A stretch of 64,000 bases of DNA from Rhynchopus sp. YZ270_cl-10 (lineage: Eukaryota; Euglenozoa; Diplonemea; Diplonemida; Diplonemidae), in the NCBI GenBank assembly GCA_964035575.1, contig CAXIVB010000024.1, forward strand, positions 1-64,000, written 5' to 3'. Under the pieces are notes generated by a model. It did no database searches and was not told where the DNA came from. It was given only the letters and a program-made list of their open reading frames with translations. The position numbers were made by a program, and so were the translations under genes. This document shows, in pieces, positions 7,322 to 15,085 of this stretch (its first letter is position 1; every line of letters starts with the position of its first letter).

Positions 7322-9979
7322 TCAGTTACCCAGATCCCTGTCAAAGTCGTTTTTCTCATCACACATCTTAGTCTTTTTGTTTGTCCTTCCTGTCTTTCCT
7401 GTCCTCAACATTTTTCTTCTGCGCTTGTTTGGATTGTCTTCCTTCCTCTCTGCAGTGCGCTTGCGGACGTTCTCCTCCTCCCCCTCCTCCCCCTCCTCCC
7501 CCTGAGGTGCTGCTGAAGTAGTAGAGTGCTGGTTGTCAAGAGCATCCAACTGTGGCTCTTCCTCTGGGCACTGCACGTCAAACATCGCATCAACGTCAAA
7601 CGCCTTATCAAAGCTATGCTCTGAGCGAGTTTCCTCCTTCACTTTGATCTCCTCCTCCTTAACTTCTTGCTTGGTTTCTGGTTCTGGGTCAATGTCATCA
7701 AGCACGATGACATTGTATTCTTCTGTACTCGGCTCCTGCTTCATGGATTCCCAGTGGCCGAGCTCTGACTCTTGCCTGGCAGACATGATTACAGGCTGTG
7801 AGAGCTCCTCCTGCTTCTGCTCCTCCTGCTGTGGAATGCGGTCGAAAGCCCCCTGCGGCAAACGCTCAGCGATCTCCCTCAGCGCCTCCCTCACATCCTC
7901 CCTCACCTGCTCCCTCAGGGCTCGTTCTTGCTCCTTGTGCTCCATCTCCTCTTGCTTTCTGGCAATTGTTTCCACCTGAGCTTTCAAGGCGTCCACTGCA
8001 GCATTGTCATGTCTTTTGGAATTTGCAAGTTCTTGAGCCTTGGAAGGACCATCCTCCTTGTTCTCCACTTCTGGCAGCCTGGGTTCCTCATCATCTTTTT
8101 GCTTAAGCTGTAGGTGGGCTTCCCTGCTAGAGGCACACGCCTTCAGGAACACCCTGAAAGGCTCGTCGGTGGATTTTGTCGTGTGCAAATATTGCTTCCA
8201 TTGCACCTCCCGCACACGGGCGAAGTGGCGGACCCTCTTGGTGGGGATTGTTGATTTTAGGTAGGCCCAGAACCCATCCGCTTTTTGAGTACCTGCCTGC
8301 CAAGTCCAGTGTGTAGGTCCTAACTCTTTGTTCAGCTCTTGTTGCTTCTCAAGCGTGTCATTTTTAATTACCCAGGCACCCACATCATCCTTCTCGACTT
8401 GAGAATCTTGGTCAGGGTCTTCCTGCACATTGATGTTGTTGACATGGAAGCCCAGAACTCCCTCAAACAGCTCTCTCTCTTCTCTCTCTCTCTCCTCCTT
8501 CTTCTTCTCCTGGTCGGGCTTCTTTTTTTCTTTGGTGACAAATTTTGTAAACTCCTCTGTTGCATGGTTCACCCATGCATACTCCACTTTGTCTTTGTTT
8601 TCCTCCCCCCAGTAGAAGTTTTTGCTCTTAGGGTTCAGCATGCTTCTGTATGCTCTAGCCCCATCTGTTGTTAGACGCACAGGCTCCTCTGCTGTTCCTA
8701 TGGCAACCCATCCCTCATCTAGGAAGTCCTTCAGCTCGGTGTTGCAGAGTGGAACTGGGGGCGGTGGGATTGGCTTTGTTCGTGTGTTCGTTGTCGTTCC
8801 AGCTCCGCTTGGCAATTCTACTGATGCTCCTGGAAGCAGCCATTTTTTTGGGATAAGGGGAAGTGGCCTCAGAACAGATTTCCGGGAGCCTCTCTCTGTT
8901 GCCCCCATCATCCTTTGGTGGACACACCACCATTCATCATCTTTGATATAATTAAACATCCCCAGAGTGAACTCGTCAAGTTCAACGATTTTTTTGGGCC
9001 CACCAAGGATGGTGTCAGATTGAAGTTCTGTCATCAGCACGACAGCACTCTGCCGCATCGCTGCCTTCCACACACCAAGAGTAGTGTAAGAATTACCCAA
9101 GTAGGAACGGACCGATTCTGTAGGAAGATCATGGTATGTTGCATGAAACATATACAGCACCTCATCCATCTTCAGCTTGGTGTGGCTGTATGTAGTGTAG
9201 GTTTTAGATGGGTCTTGCGTGCTGCATGGTGCAGGAAATTTTATTTGTTTTTCTCCTGTGCCGCTGCGGATGCAGTCTGTGTTGTTGCACCTAAAATACG
9301 GCCAGTTGGCGATCTTCTTGCTGTATCTCTGTGTCCAGTACAGCGTTTTGGGCATTGTTGTCTTGCATCCTGTACATGGCAGCTGCCAGGGAATAAGCCC
9401 GACTTCCTGGAATAGCTCTGCAATGGCGGGGGCCCCTTCCCGCATGATATTGATGAGGGGGGAGTTTTTTGCTGCAGGGGCGCACGTCCCTTCTGGAGAA
9501 TATAACCTGTTCTTCAATTTTTTTTTGGCGTTCTTCTGGATCATTGTCTCCTTGGCGCTCATCTCCATCTCACCGAAGGTAAAATTATGGATACTGTCAT
9601 GCAGGTTTCTCAGCCTGTCTACTTCTTCTGGATGTTTTTCCAGGGTGGCAAGCCTCCCTTCGTCTCTGCGAACTTTTGTTCTTCCCTGATGCTTCGTTTT
9701 GAGTCTGCCAACATTGTTTTGCCTGCTCTCCTCCCTTTCTTTGGCATACTGCTCACAGTGGCAGTCAACACGAGAGTGAGTACAGTCAAAACACATAATG
9801 CACTCACCTGCCCACTTTGCACACTGGGGGCACATCGTATATTGGCAAGTCGCACAGCACATTGTGTCCGGCGGATTCAAACATTCACACTCTGCATACG
9901 CCTTGTCATTCTTTAAACAGCTATTGCAGTGGATCCCCTCATCAAGAAGTGGGGCTGGCAGCAGTTCATCACCAGACAT
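7322..9979 (-). CDS. IS1595/Merlin-like DDE transposase (885 aa)
   Basis: Long uninterrupted frame, intact in both units. Residues 18-75 are Cys-rich (about 14 Cys in CxxC-like pairs), probably zinc-binding. C202, C205, C231 and C236 form a zinc ribbon like that preceding IS1595-family transposase cores. The core follows: VELDEFTLG (D335), LTTDGARAY (D439), VNH at 470-472, and ADGFWAYLKS at 567-576, where D568 stands in for the usual E of the ISXO2-like fold. The C-terminal third is charged and coiled-coil-like, with long E/K tracts and a basic KRRRKMLR nuclear-localisation-like tail. It should cut and paste DNA with 8-9 bp target duplications, as Merlin elements do. In this trans-splicing lineage, the AG at 10005-10006, 26 nt before the ATG, could accept the SL. 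Domestication is possible but unproven. Confidence 0.85.
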   Translation of the reverse strand: MSGDELLPAPLLDEGIHCNSCLKNDKAYAECECLNPPDTMCCATCQYTMCPQCAKWAGECIMCFDCTHSRVDCHCEQYAKEREESRQNNVGRLKTKHQGRTKVRRDEGRLATLEKHPEEVDRLRNLHDSIHNFTFGEMEMSAKETMIQKNAKKKLKNRLYSPEGTCAPAAKNSPLINIMREGAPAIAELFQEVGLIPWQLPCTGCKTTMPKTLYWTQRYSKKIANWPYFRCNNTDCIRSGTGEKQIKFPAPCSTQDPSKTYTTYSHTKLKMDEVLYMFHATYHDLPTESVRSYLGNSYTTLGVWKAAMRQSAVVLMTELQSDTILGGPKKIVELDEFTLGMFNYIKDDEWWCVHQRMMGATERGSRKSVLRPLPLIPKKWLLPGASVELPSGAGTTTNTRTKPIPPPPVPLCNTELKDFLDEGWVAIGTAEEPVRLTTDGARAYRSMLNPKSKNFYWGEENKDKVEYAWVNHATEEFTKFVTKEKKKPDQEKKKEEREREERELFEGVLGFHVNNINVQEDPDQDSQVEKDDVGAWVIKNDTLEKQQELNKELGPTHWTWQAGTQKADGFWAYLKSTIPTKRVRHFARVREVQWKQYLHTTKSTDEPFRVFLKACASSREAHLQLKQKDDEEPRLPEVENKEDGPSKAQELANSKRHDNAAVDALKAQVETIARKQEEMEHKEQERALREQVREDVREALREIAERLPQGAFDRIPQQEEQKQEELSQPVIMSARQESELGHWESMKQEPSTEEYNVIVLDDIDPEPETKQEVKEEEIKVKEETRSEHSFDKAFDVDAMFDVQCPEEEPQLDALDNQHSTTSAAPQGEEGEEGEEENVRKRTAERKEDNPNKRRRKMLRTGKTGRTNKKTKMCDEKNDFDRDLGN

Positions 9980-10540
9980 TATTTTTTTTTGATTGTTTTT
10001 TCCTCTGAGAGCAAATTTTATAAGGTGGTGATGTGATGGAAATAGAAAAAAAAACTGTATCTTTTTTGCTCATTTTTACCTTGTAAAAAATACCACAAAT
10101 AAATTGATCGCTACCATCCTTCCCTGCACACTAAGGTTATACAATATTTCTTGTAGTCGCCGGGTTTTGCCCCGGGTTCAATACCCGCCTCAAAAACAAG
10201 CTTCTGCAGTTTGGTTTTTTTTTTTTTTCTCGCAAACCTGGCTTTTTCGCCTTTAAGTTTGCGAGAAGGAACTCCTGTGCCCAGTTGCCCAAGCAAAGCA
10301 GATTCCCGCTTTGTGCAGCACAGCCATTTTTAGGGTGTTTTTTTGGGGTATTTTTACACACACAAATTGTTTACCATAGCACACCCCCAGGCTGCCTCAA
10401 AATTTTATCTTTATTTGATTTTTCCAACCCACATAGGGGTATTGGAGGCACAACTTTCACCAAGCCTGGGGAATTCGGCACTGCACACACACAACTGAAA
10501 AAGGCAAAAATCACCTGTTTTTCAAGGTGTCGCAGGGTAA
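9980..10540. other. Transposase 5' flank and segment junction
   Basis: The sequence just upstream of the minus-strand ATG has a pyrimidine tract and an AG that could be an SL acceptor. At 10158-10195 a tRNA 3'-half-like GGGTTCAATACCC appears, followed by a 16-T run and a CTCGCAAAC/GTTTGCGAG inverted repeat (10230-10266). Sequence from 10320 on is shared with unit 3 (61018). Confidence 0.6.
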
Positions 10541-12080
10541 ATGTTGTTCCTTAAAAACCAAATTTTTTCTAAAAAATCGGCCCTGCGGGTGAAAAAACGA
10601 CACTATGGGGGGTATTCCAGGGTGTGGGGGCCCCAAAAATCCGGTTTAAGACCACGAGAGGGTCCGAATACACACCTGAGAAGGTCCCGGGGAGTAAAAA
10701 AATGGCCATTTTTGGGGGGTCAAAATCTCACTTTTTGGGGGGATGTTTGTATACCCAGTACCGACCCACTAGCTGGGATGCCCAACTTTTCGCGAATATG
10801 GGGGCCCGTAGGGCCCCCGGGGCCCAGGGGGCCCAAAATATCGTGTTGCAGATGCCAGGAGAACATGTTTCAATATTTTGGATACATTTTTCCATAAGGT
10901 CATTTTCAAAAGCACTGATTTTAGGGGTATTGAGCGAGGTACCCATACCCATGGGTTATCCTATATATTAGTTTTCACTCGGATGTGAAAAAACGATGTC
11001 GCAATGGATTCAGGGGGCCCAAATAGGGTATATGGCCCAGGAAATTTTCAAAAAGTTGACCCAACCAGGTATACAGGCATACAAGCCGGTAGGTCAACAG
11101 ATAGGGTGTTTTCCGCACCCAAAATATGGGGTCATGACCATGTGGGTCAGACCTGAATTGATAAATGTTTCGCACAGGTTTTCGCGAATACCCCCTCTAT
11201 TCCGAATGCGCTACAAGAGTTTTAAATTTTTGGCTATTTAGATTCACTTTTAAAAACAAAATGGGTCTCCAGAACACACATGAGGTTCACATGTACCTCT
11301 ACAGAAACCTTGGTTTTGGTCGGATTTTGAGGCCAATTTTTGGGTTCCCACCAATTTCCTAGGGTATACTGGGATATTGCCCGTGTGTCCAAAAGTGATT
11401 TTTGGGGCCTTAGGACCCCGGAGAATCCATTTAACGGTCGTTTTTGCACCGGAAAGACCTATCTAGTACCCAAAAATCGAATTTTCATATTTTTGAAAAA
11501 GTGACCAAAAATCGACTTTTTTTGGTAACATTGTATGGCATAAATTATTCTACATAATGTGTGATGCTTGAATAAAAACTTACGACCCCATAATGTACTC
11601 GGAACTCACCCATGTAATTGTTGAGAAAAAAAAACTTTCCGAAAAAATGAAATTTCAACCCGAATATGCACATTTGGGTCATTTTACGGCTATGTAGGTC
11701 ATTTTGTATGTGTTTTTCGATTATATAGGTGATTAGGATATGTGTGATGCTCAGATTAAATCGTAAGACCCCGCAATTGACTCAAATGTGCCCAAAAACC
11801 CTATATACCCAAGATTATTAACTTTTCCAGCATATTGGACATCCTTAGGTATGGTTATAAGCCATGATACGGCTATTGCTGGAAAAATAGCCGTAAATTG
11901 TGGTTGGTATTGATTTCAGAAATTATGTGATGCTTAGATCATGCCATAGACGCTTTTAATGGATTCATATGAGCTCATACTACCCATATACCCCTTCAGA
12001 AGCCCCTTTTGACTCTTATGAATATCCTTATATAGGCTTCCACTTGTGCAGAACCTTCTCAGTGTACAAGATGTTAGGTA
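10541..12080. other. Repeat-rich noncoding spacer
   Basis: Sequence with GGGGCCC runs up to about 11450, then at least three diverged satellite monomers marked by TGTGATGCTTG/TGTGATGCTCAG at about 11563, 11743 and 11930. The same block follows the divergent segment in unit 3. No RNA or protein gene is recognised. Confidence 0.6.
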
Positions 12081-12111
12081 CAAAAAAACCATCATATTTT
12101 TTACACTACTG

Positions 12112-12122
12112 GCATGCTTCCC
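12112..12122 (+). promoter_or_regulatory. PSE-like element of SL gene 1
   Basis: GCATGCTTCCC, with the GCTTCCC core beginning 47 bp before the SL exon. The same core at the same distance precedes the other SL genes and U2, U4 and U5. Confidence 0.75.
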
Positions 12123-12162
12123 AGGACACGTCTGTACTCAGAACGTTGTAGAGAAAAAAGGC

Positions 12163-12274
12163 AACCAACGATTTCTAAAGCTACAGTTTCTGTACTTCAT
12201 TGGTATGGAAGCATGAAGATTATATCTTCTCACACAACTTTGTCAAACATGGCCAGTCTCGAAAGAGACTGGCC
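12163..12274 (+). ncRNA. Spliced leader RNA, copy 1
   Basis: The exon is about 40 nt (12163-12202), starts AACCAACGATTT and ends CAGTTTCTGTACTTCATTG. It is followed by the GTATGG donor. The intron part has a possible Sm site near ACAACTTTGTC and a perfect 3' hairpin GGCCAGTCTC-GAAA-GAGACTGGCC, then six Ts. The exon 3' half matches the trypanosomatid mini-exon. Its product is added to the 5' ends of nuclear mRNAs by trans-splicing. Confidence 0.95.
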
Positions 12275-12550
12275 TTTTTTACGTTAGCATGATCGTCTTG
12301 TGCACAAGAAGCAAACCCAAAAACACACACGATTCACACATGACATAACACACAAGTGCTTACTGCACCCCATTTTTATATCGCCTGCAAAACCATATTT
12401 GTGACACTTGTTCCCCTTCAGAAGCCACTGTTGACTCTGTCGAATATCCTTATGTAGGATCACACTTAAGGATATTTTTATGTAGAACCTTCACAGTGAC
12501 CAAGATGTCAGGTACGAAAAAGCAACCGTATTATAGACATTGGCAGAAGG
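12275..12550. other. SL intergenic spacer
   Basis: The spacer between SL copies 1 and 2 repeats upstream SL sequence (CCCCTTCAGAAGCC, AATATCCTTAT) seen at 11995-12035, showing that SL genes were duplicated with their 5' flanks. Confidence 0.6.
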
Positions 12551-12556
12551 CTTCCC
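12550..12556 (+). promoter_or_regulatory. PSE-like core of SL gene 2
   Basis: GCTTCCC begins 47 bp before the SL exon at 12597, although the bases just before it (AGAAG) differ from the SL1 and SL3 versions. This suggests the GCTTCCC core is what is conserved. Confidence 0.7.
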
Positions 12557-12596
12557 AGAACAAGTGGGTACCTAGAACATTGTAGAGAAAAAGGGC

Positions 12597-12708
12597 AACC
12601 AACGATTTCTAAAGCTACAGTTTCTGTACTTCATTGGTATGGAAGCATGAAGATTATTCTTCTCACACAACTTTGTCAAAACATGGCCAGTTTCGAAAGA
12701 GACTGGCC
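12597..12708 (+). ncRNA. Spliced leader RNA, copy 2
   Basis: The exon 12597-12636 is identical to copy 1. The intron differs slightly, with a GGCCAGTTTC-GAAA-GAGACTGGCC hairpin in which one pair becomes T-G. A T-run ends it. Confidence 0.95.
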
Positions 12709-12794
12709 TTTTTTACGTTAACACGATCGTCTTGTGCACAAGAAGCAAAAAAACCCACACAACAACAGCAGAAGTTTAGAACCACATTCAGACC

Positions 12795-12828
12795 CTGACC
12801 CAACTCCAACAAGGGGCCCCTGTCTTGT
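12795..12828 (+). promoter_or_regulatory. 34-bp upstream element of U6
   Basis: Starts CTGACCCAACTCCAACAAG and ends CCTGTCTTGT, with its last base 24 bp before the predicted U6 start. A TATA-like CATATATAC lies between them. The centre (GGGGCCCC) differs from the copies at 7SL and the unidentified RNA. Confidence 0.8.
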
Positions 12829-12851
12829 CAACCACCTTGTGCATATATACT

Positions 12852-12954
12852 GGACCCCAGAAATGGGACATCCGTTAAAATTGGATCGATACAGAGAAGA
12901 TTAGCATGGTCCCTGCGCAAGGATGACACGCATTAATCGAGAAAGTATCAACTT
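12852..12954 (+). ncRNA. U6 spliceosomal snRNA
   Basis: Starts with a 5' hairpin-forming GGACCCC...GGGACATCC like trypanosome U6, then the invariant ACAGAGAAGATTAGCATGG and CCCTGCGCAAGGATGACACGC. A T9 run terminates it. GCGCAA can pair with TTGCGC at the 5' end of the U4 gene at 15086-15227. U6 forms the catalytic core of the spliceosome for cis- and trans-splicing. Confidence 0.96.
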
Positions 12955-13124
12955 TTTTTTTGTCCCCCGGATCACACGTATTTTTTACACTGGTGTCTTC
13001 TTCATGCTTCCCAGACCAACACATATGTGCAGACATACCCATCACCCACAGGTGGCAAGTGGCAGGCTGCAGTAACCCATTGAAATATTGGTTTCAAAAA
13101 ACGACCATATGGTTTATGCTACTG
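12955..13124. other. Spacer with a duplicated, geneless SL promoter
   Basis: TTCATGCTTCCCAG at 13001-13013 resembles the SL promoter, but no SL exon lies 47 bp downstream. It looks like a leftover of an SL gene duplication. Confidence 0.5.
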
Positions 13125-13135
13125 GCATGCTTCCC
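13125..13135 (+). promoter_or_regulatory. PSE-like element of SL gene 3
   Basis: GCATGCTTCCC, with its GCTTCCC core 47 bp before the exon at 13176. It is preceded by GGTTTATGCTACTG, matching the SL1 flank TACACTACTG. Confidence 0.75.
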
Positions 13136-13175
13136 TGAGCATATACATGTCGAAAGCTGTGTAGAGAAAAAGAGC

Positions 13176-13287
13176 AACCAACGATTTCTAAAGCTACAGT
13201 TTCTGTACTTCATTGGTATGGAAGCATGAAGATTACTCTTCTCACACAACTTTGTCAAAACATGGCCGGTTTCGAAAGAGACTGGCC
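13176..13287 (+). ncRNA. Spliced leader RNA, copy 3
   Basis: The exon 13176-13215 is identical to the other copies. The 3' hairpin GGCCGGTTTC-GAAA-GAGACTGGCC carries two G-T pairs and is followed by six Ts. Confidence 0.95.
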
Positions 13288-13387
13288 TTTTTTACGTTAG
13301 CATGATTGTCTTTGTGTGTCTTTGTGCAAAGCAAAAAAAAAAAAAACACACACAAGAAGTGAGGATCTTCAAAACCACGTTTTTGAC

Positions 13388-13421
13388 CTGACCCACCTCC
13401 AACTAGACAACCCTGTCTTGT
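13388..13421 (+). promoter_or_regulatory. 34-bp upstream element of 7SL
   Basis: CTGACCCACCTCCAACTAG then ACAACCCTGTCTTGT, ending 24 bp before the predicted 7SL start. It is the same length and spacing as at U6 and the unidentified RNA. Confidence 0.8.
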
Positions 13422-13444
13422 ATTCCGACAATATGGTATCTATT

Positions 13445-13745
13445 GAGCCGGGATGTGTTGGCTGCATCCTGAAACCCCTAGCTTCTGGGGGGGCAAGCTT
13501 CTCCAGAACTGGGCACTCTTTGAGGTGGACCAAAGGCACCTTCAACTTCTGTGTTGATGTGTTGTCCGTGTTAGTCTACTGTCCTGTTTGCGGCCTTGGT
13601 GTAAACCAGGGCAACAATCAGAGTGAAATGGGGTGAACCGGGCCAGGCTGGTCTCACAGAGCAGCTCATAACTCCTGCAGTGGACAGTTCAAGGATCGCA
13701 GCACAGAGCAGAGTGAGGGTGTTTCCAACTCAATGGCTTGAACTG
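13445..13745 (+). ncRNA. SRP RNA (7SL)
   Basis: Begins GAGCCGGGATG. The S domain contains GGGGTGAACCGGGCCAGG and AGAGCAGCTCATAACTCC, near-identical to the universal SRP54-binding region of eukaryotic SRP RNA. CTTGGTGTAAACCAGGGCAAC fits the SRP19-binding helix. It is the RNA scaffold of the signal recognition particle. The helix 8 apex reads CTG-GTCTCA-CAG, a hexaloop in place of the usual GNAR tetraloop. The 3' end near 13745 is approximate, before TTCTTTTTT. Confidence 0.9.
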
Positions 13746-13870
13746 GAGAAGCGTTTCTTTTTTACATTTTTCCATGTGAACATTGTTTCCACATCACCAT
13801 ACACATGTGTTGTTGATACACCCCACCACGTTGCCCAGACCATTCCTACCCACATTATTCACCACAAGTG

Positions 13871-13881
13871 GCATGTTTACC
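13871..13881 (+). promoter_or_regulatory. Divergent PSE-like element of SL gene 4
   Basis: GCATGTTTACC replaces GCATGCTTCCC but keeps the 47-bp spacing to the exon at 13922. SL4 may therefore be expressed less well. Confidence 0.55.
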
Positions 13882-13921
13882 AGTACATGTTGGTGCTTAG
13901 AGCAATGTTAAGAAAAAGGGC

Positions 13922-14034
13922 AACCAACGATTTCTAAAGCTACAGTTTCTGTACTTCATTGGTATGGAAGCATGAAGATTATATTCTTCTCACACAACTT
14001 TGTCAAACATGGCCAGCCTCGAAAGAGACTGGCC
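13922..14034 (+). ncRNA. Spliced leader RNA, copy 4
   Basis: The exon 13922-13961 is identical to copies 1-3. The intron has GATTATATTCTTCTC and a GGCCAGCCTC-GAAA-GAGACTGGCC hairpin before six Ts. Its promoter core is the most diverged of the four. Confidence 0.94.
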
Positions 14035-14098
14035 TTTTTTACGTCACCATGAGAAAAAACATTCACACATATGATGCATGTACAAAGTGTGTGTCACC

Positions 14099-14132
14099 CT
14101 GACCCACCTCCAACAAGACAACCCTGTCTTGT
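14099..14132 (+). promoter_or_regulatory. 34-bp upstream element of unidentified RNA X
   Basis: CTGACCCACCTCCAACAAG followed by ACAACCCTGTCTTGT, ending 24 bp before the RNA start. The right half is a dyad, CAAGACA-ACCC-TGTCTTG. It is also found upstream of the diverged copy in unit 3 (55983-56016, minus). Confidence 0.8.
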
Positions 14133-14155
14133 TTTCCCATACTCTCCCTATGTTT

Positions 14156-14480
14156 GGGTGCTAAGTTAGTGTGCTACTTCGAAACCAAACAACTCGTTCA
14201 GCAACAGCTAAAACTTGAAAAGACCTTTCTATTTAAGAAAATTCTTTACAATTTTTATGATGCGGTCCTGCTGTTGGGCCTGATGTGGCCCAAGGCGGAA
14301 CTACTTTCATATGATGTAAATCCCGTACATTCGTACAGAATATTACCCATGATGATTATTCTTACATTAGCGTGTAACACTAATTCTGACTGCGTTCTAT
14401 TTCACACTTCAAATATTAGAACTGGATGTGGGGCTGCCAGTTTACTGGTGGTCCCGATCCAGCACACAACGCAAGCACCC
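14156..14480 (+). ncRNA. Unidentified structured Pol III-type RNA X (about 325 nt)
   Basis: The 5' end GGGTGCT and 3' end AGCACCC are complementary. Next inside, GTGTGCT pairs with AGCACAC across an internal loop. Further hairpins are TTGGGCC-TGATGT-GGCCCAA, GTAC-ATTC-GTAC, GTTCTA...TAGAAC and a long 3' hairpin GCCAGT-TT-ACTGGT. Six Ts follow the end. A diverged copy at 55631-55959 (minus) keeps the helices with paired changes (TTGGGCC/GGCCCAA becomes GCGGGCC/GGCCTGC). I cannot assign it to RNase MRP, RNase P, U3, 7SK or telomerase RNA from motifs alone. Confidence 0.75.
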
Positions 14481-14749
14481 TTTTTTATATTTTCCCACCC
14501 AGCACCCCCCCTGTGTCTGTGTTGTTGCCTAAGCATCGCCTTTTACAGGCTTCCTTGCAGGGAGTGTTCGGTCAAGTGATAGTGATGAAGAAGGACAGGG
14601 GCGAGTTTTCTCGTGAAATGCTTTGAAGCCTCTGACATTGAGAGGCTCGCTCCGACCTCTGTTTTTAATAACCCACATCACAGTGGTAACCACTGTGTAT
14701 GTATGGTATGTATGGTATGTTTGTTTTTGTTTTGTTAAAAAAGAGGGTA
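14481..14749. other. Spacer with a possible small hairpin RNA
   Basis: GCGAG-TTTT-CTCG, then AGCCTCT-GACATTG-AGAGGCT, then T5 (14655-14659), with TGATGA and CTGA box-like words, could be a snoRNA-like transcript on the plus strand. No promoter element was found. Beyond it, a GTATG tandem stretch (14698-14720) borders the U2 3' end. Confidence 0.3.
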
Positions 14750-14932
14750 TGCCACTCCTGGATGTTGTGCAGCTCCAGGGCAACATGTGTGAACGGACCA
14801 GGTTGCCCTGGCGACCCGTCACCCCAATGAGAAATTGCGTTAATATCATCAGTGCACAAGGCACTGTATCAGATATTAAGCTGATAAGAACAGATAATAC
14901 ACTTGATCTTAGCCAAAAGGCCGAGAAGGTAT
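14750..14932 (-). ncRNA. U2 spliceosomal snRNA
   Basis: The reverse strand begins ATACCTTCTCGGCC, then TTTTGGCTAAGATCAAGTG, TATCTGTTCTTATCAG and TTAATATCTGATA, the classic U2 5' domain. The branch-site recognition word is GTATTA where most eukaryotes have GTAGTA. A 3' domain with CCTGG...CCAGG resembles stem IV. The 3' end is approximate. The start lies 48 bp from a GCTTCCC element. Confidence 0.95.
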
Positions 14933-14973
14933 GACTTCTTTTTAGTCCATACCGAATTCGACACCCATGTACA

Positions 14974-14983
14974 GGGAAGCATG
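14974..14983 (-). promoter_or_regulatory. PSE-like element of U2
   Basis: Reads CATGCTTCCC on the minus strand, with the GCTTCCC core 48 bp upstream of the U2 start. This matches the spliced-leader arrangement and supports a shared Pol II snRNA promoter. Confidence 0.75.
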
Positions 14984-15085
14984 ATTATGATCAATATTAC
15001 TAGGAAACAACAAGGCAAGCAGATTACACACCCATGTCACAGGGAAGTAAGTGAAGGTGATGATCAATCTTATTAGTAAAAACAA

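Larger units (their letters stand above)
4993..10319. mobile_element. 5.3-kb replacement segment carrying a Merlin-like transposase gene
   Basis: Units 1 and 2 hold this segment where unit 3 has a different 7.3 kb (53734-61017). The left edge starts GGCCATCC inside tRNA-Gly(CCC). The right edge meets common sequence at 10320. The segment contains nested palindromes, several tRNA-like sequences and one long transposase gene. The left edge resembles the end of the unit-2 insertion (GGCCATACTG). I see no matching right terminus or target duplication, so the present state probably reflects insertion followed by deletion or recombination. Confidence 0.7.

Noticed and set aside
7533-9415. Plus-strand open frames of 100-166 codons antisense to the transposase
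   Set aside because: They are shadows of the long minus-strand gene with its biased composition.
10541-10971. Frames of 115-118 codons with PGPxGPxG-like collagenous runs
   Set aside because: They come from GGGGCCC repeats in a noncoding block; adjacent frames and the other strand are equally open.
13001-13013. Extra SL-type promoter word near U6
   Set aside because: No SL exon or other RNA lies 47-48 bp downstream; it is best read as a duplicated flank.
14538-14546. A second GCCTTTTAC, the U5 loop I word
   Set aside because: It lacks the CTTTC and TAAAG flanks, an Sm site and a promoter element. The real U5 at 15749 has all of these.
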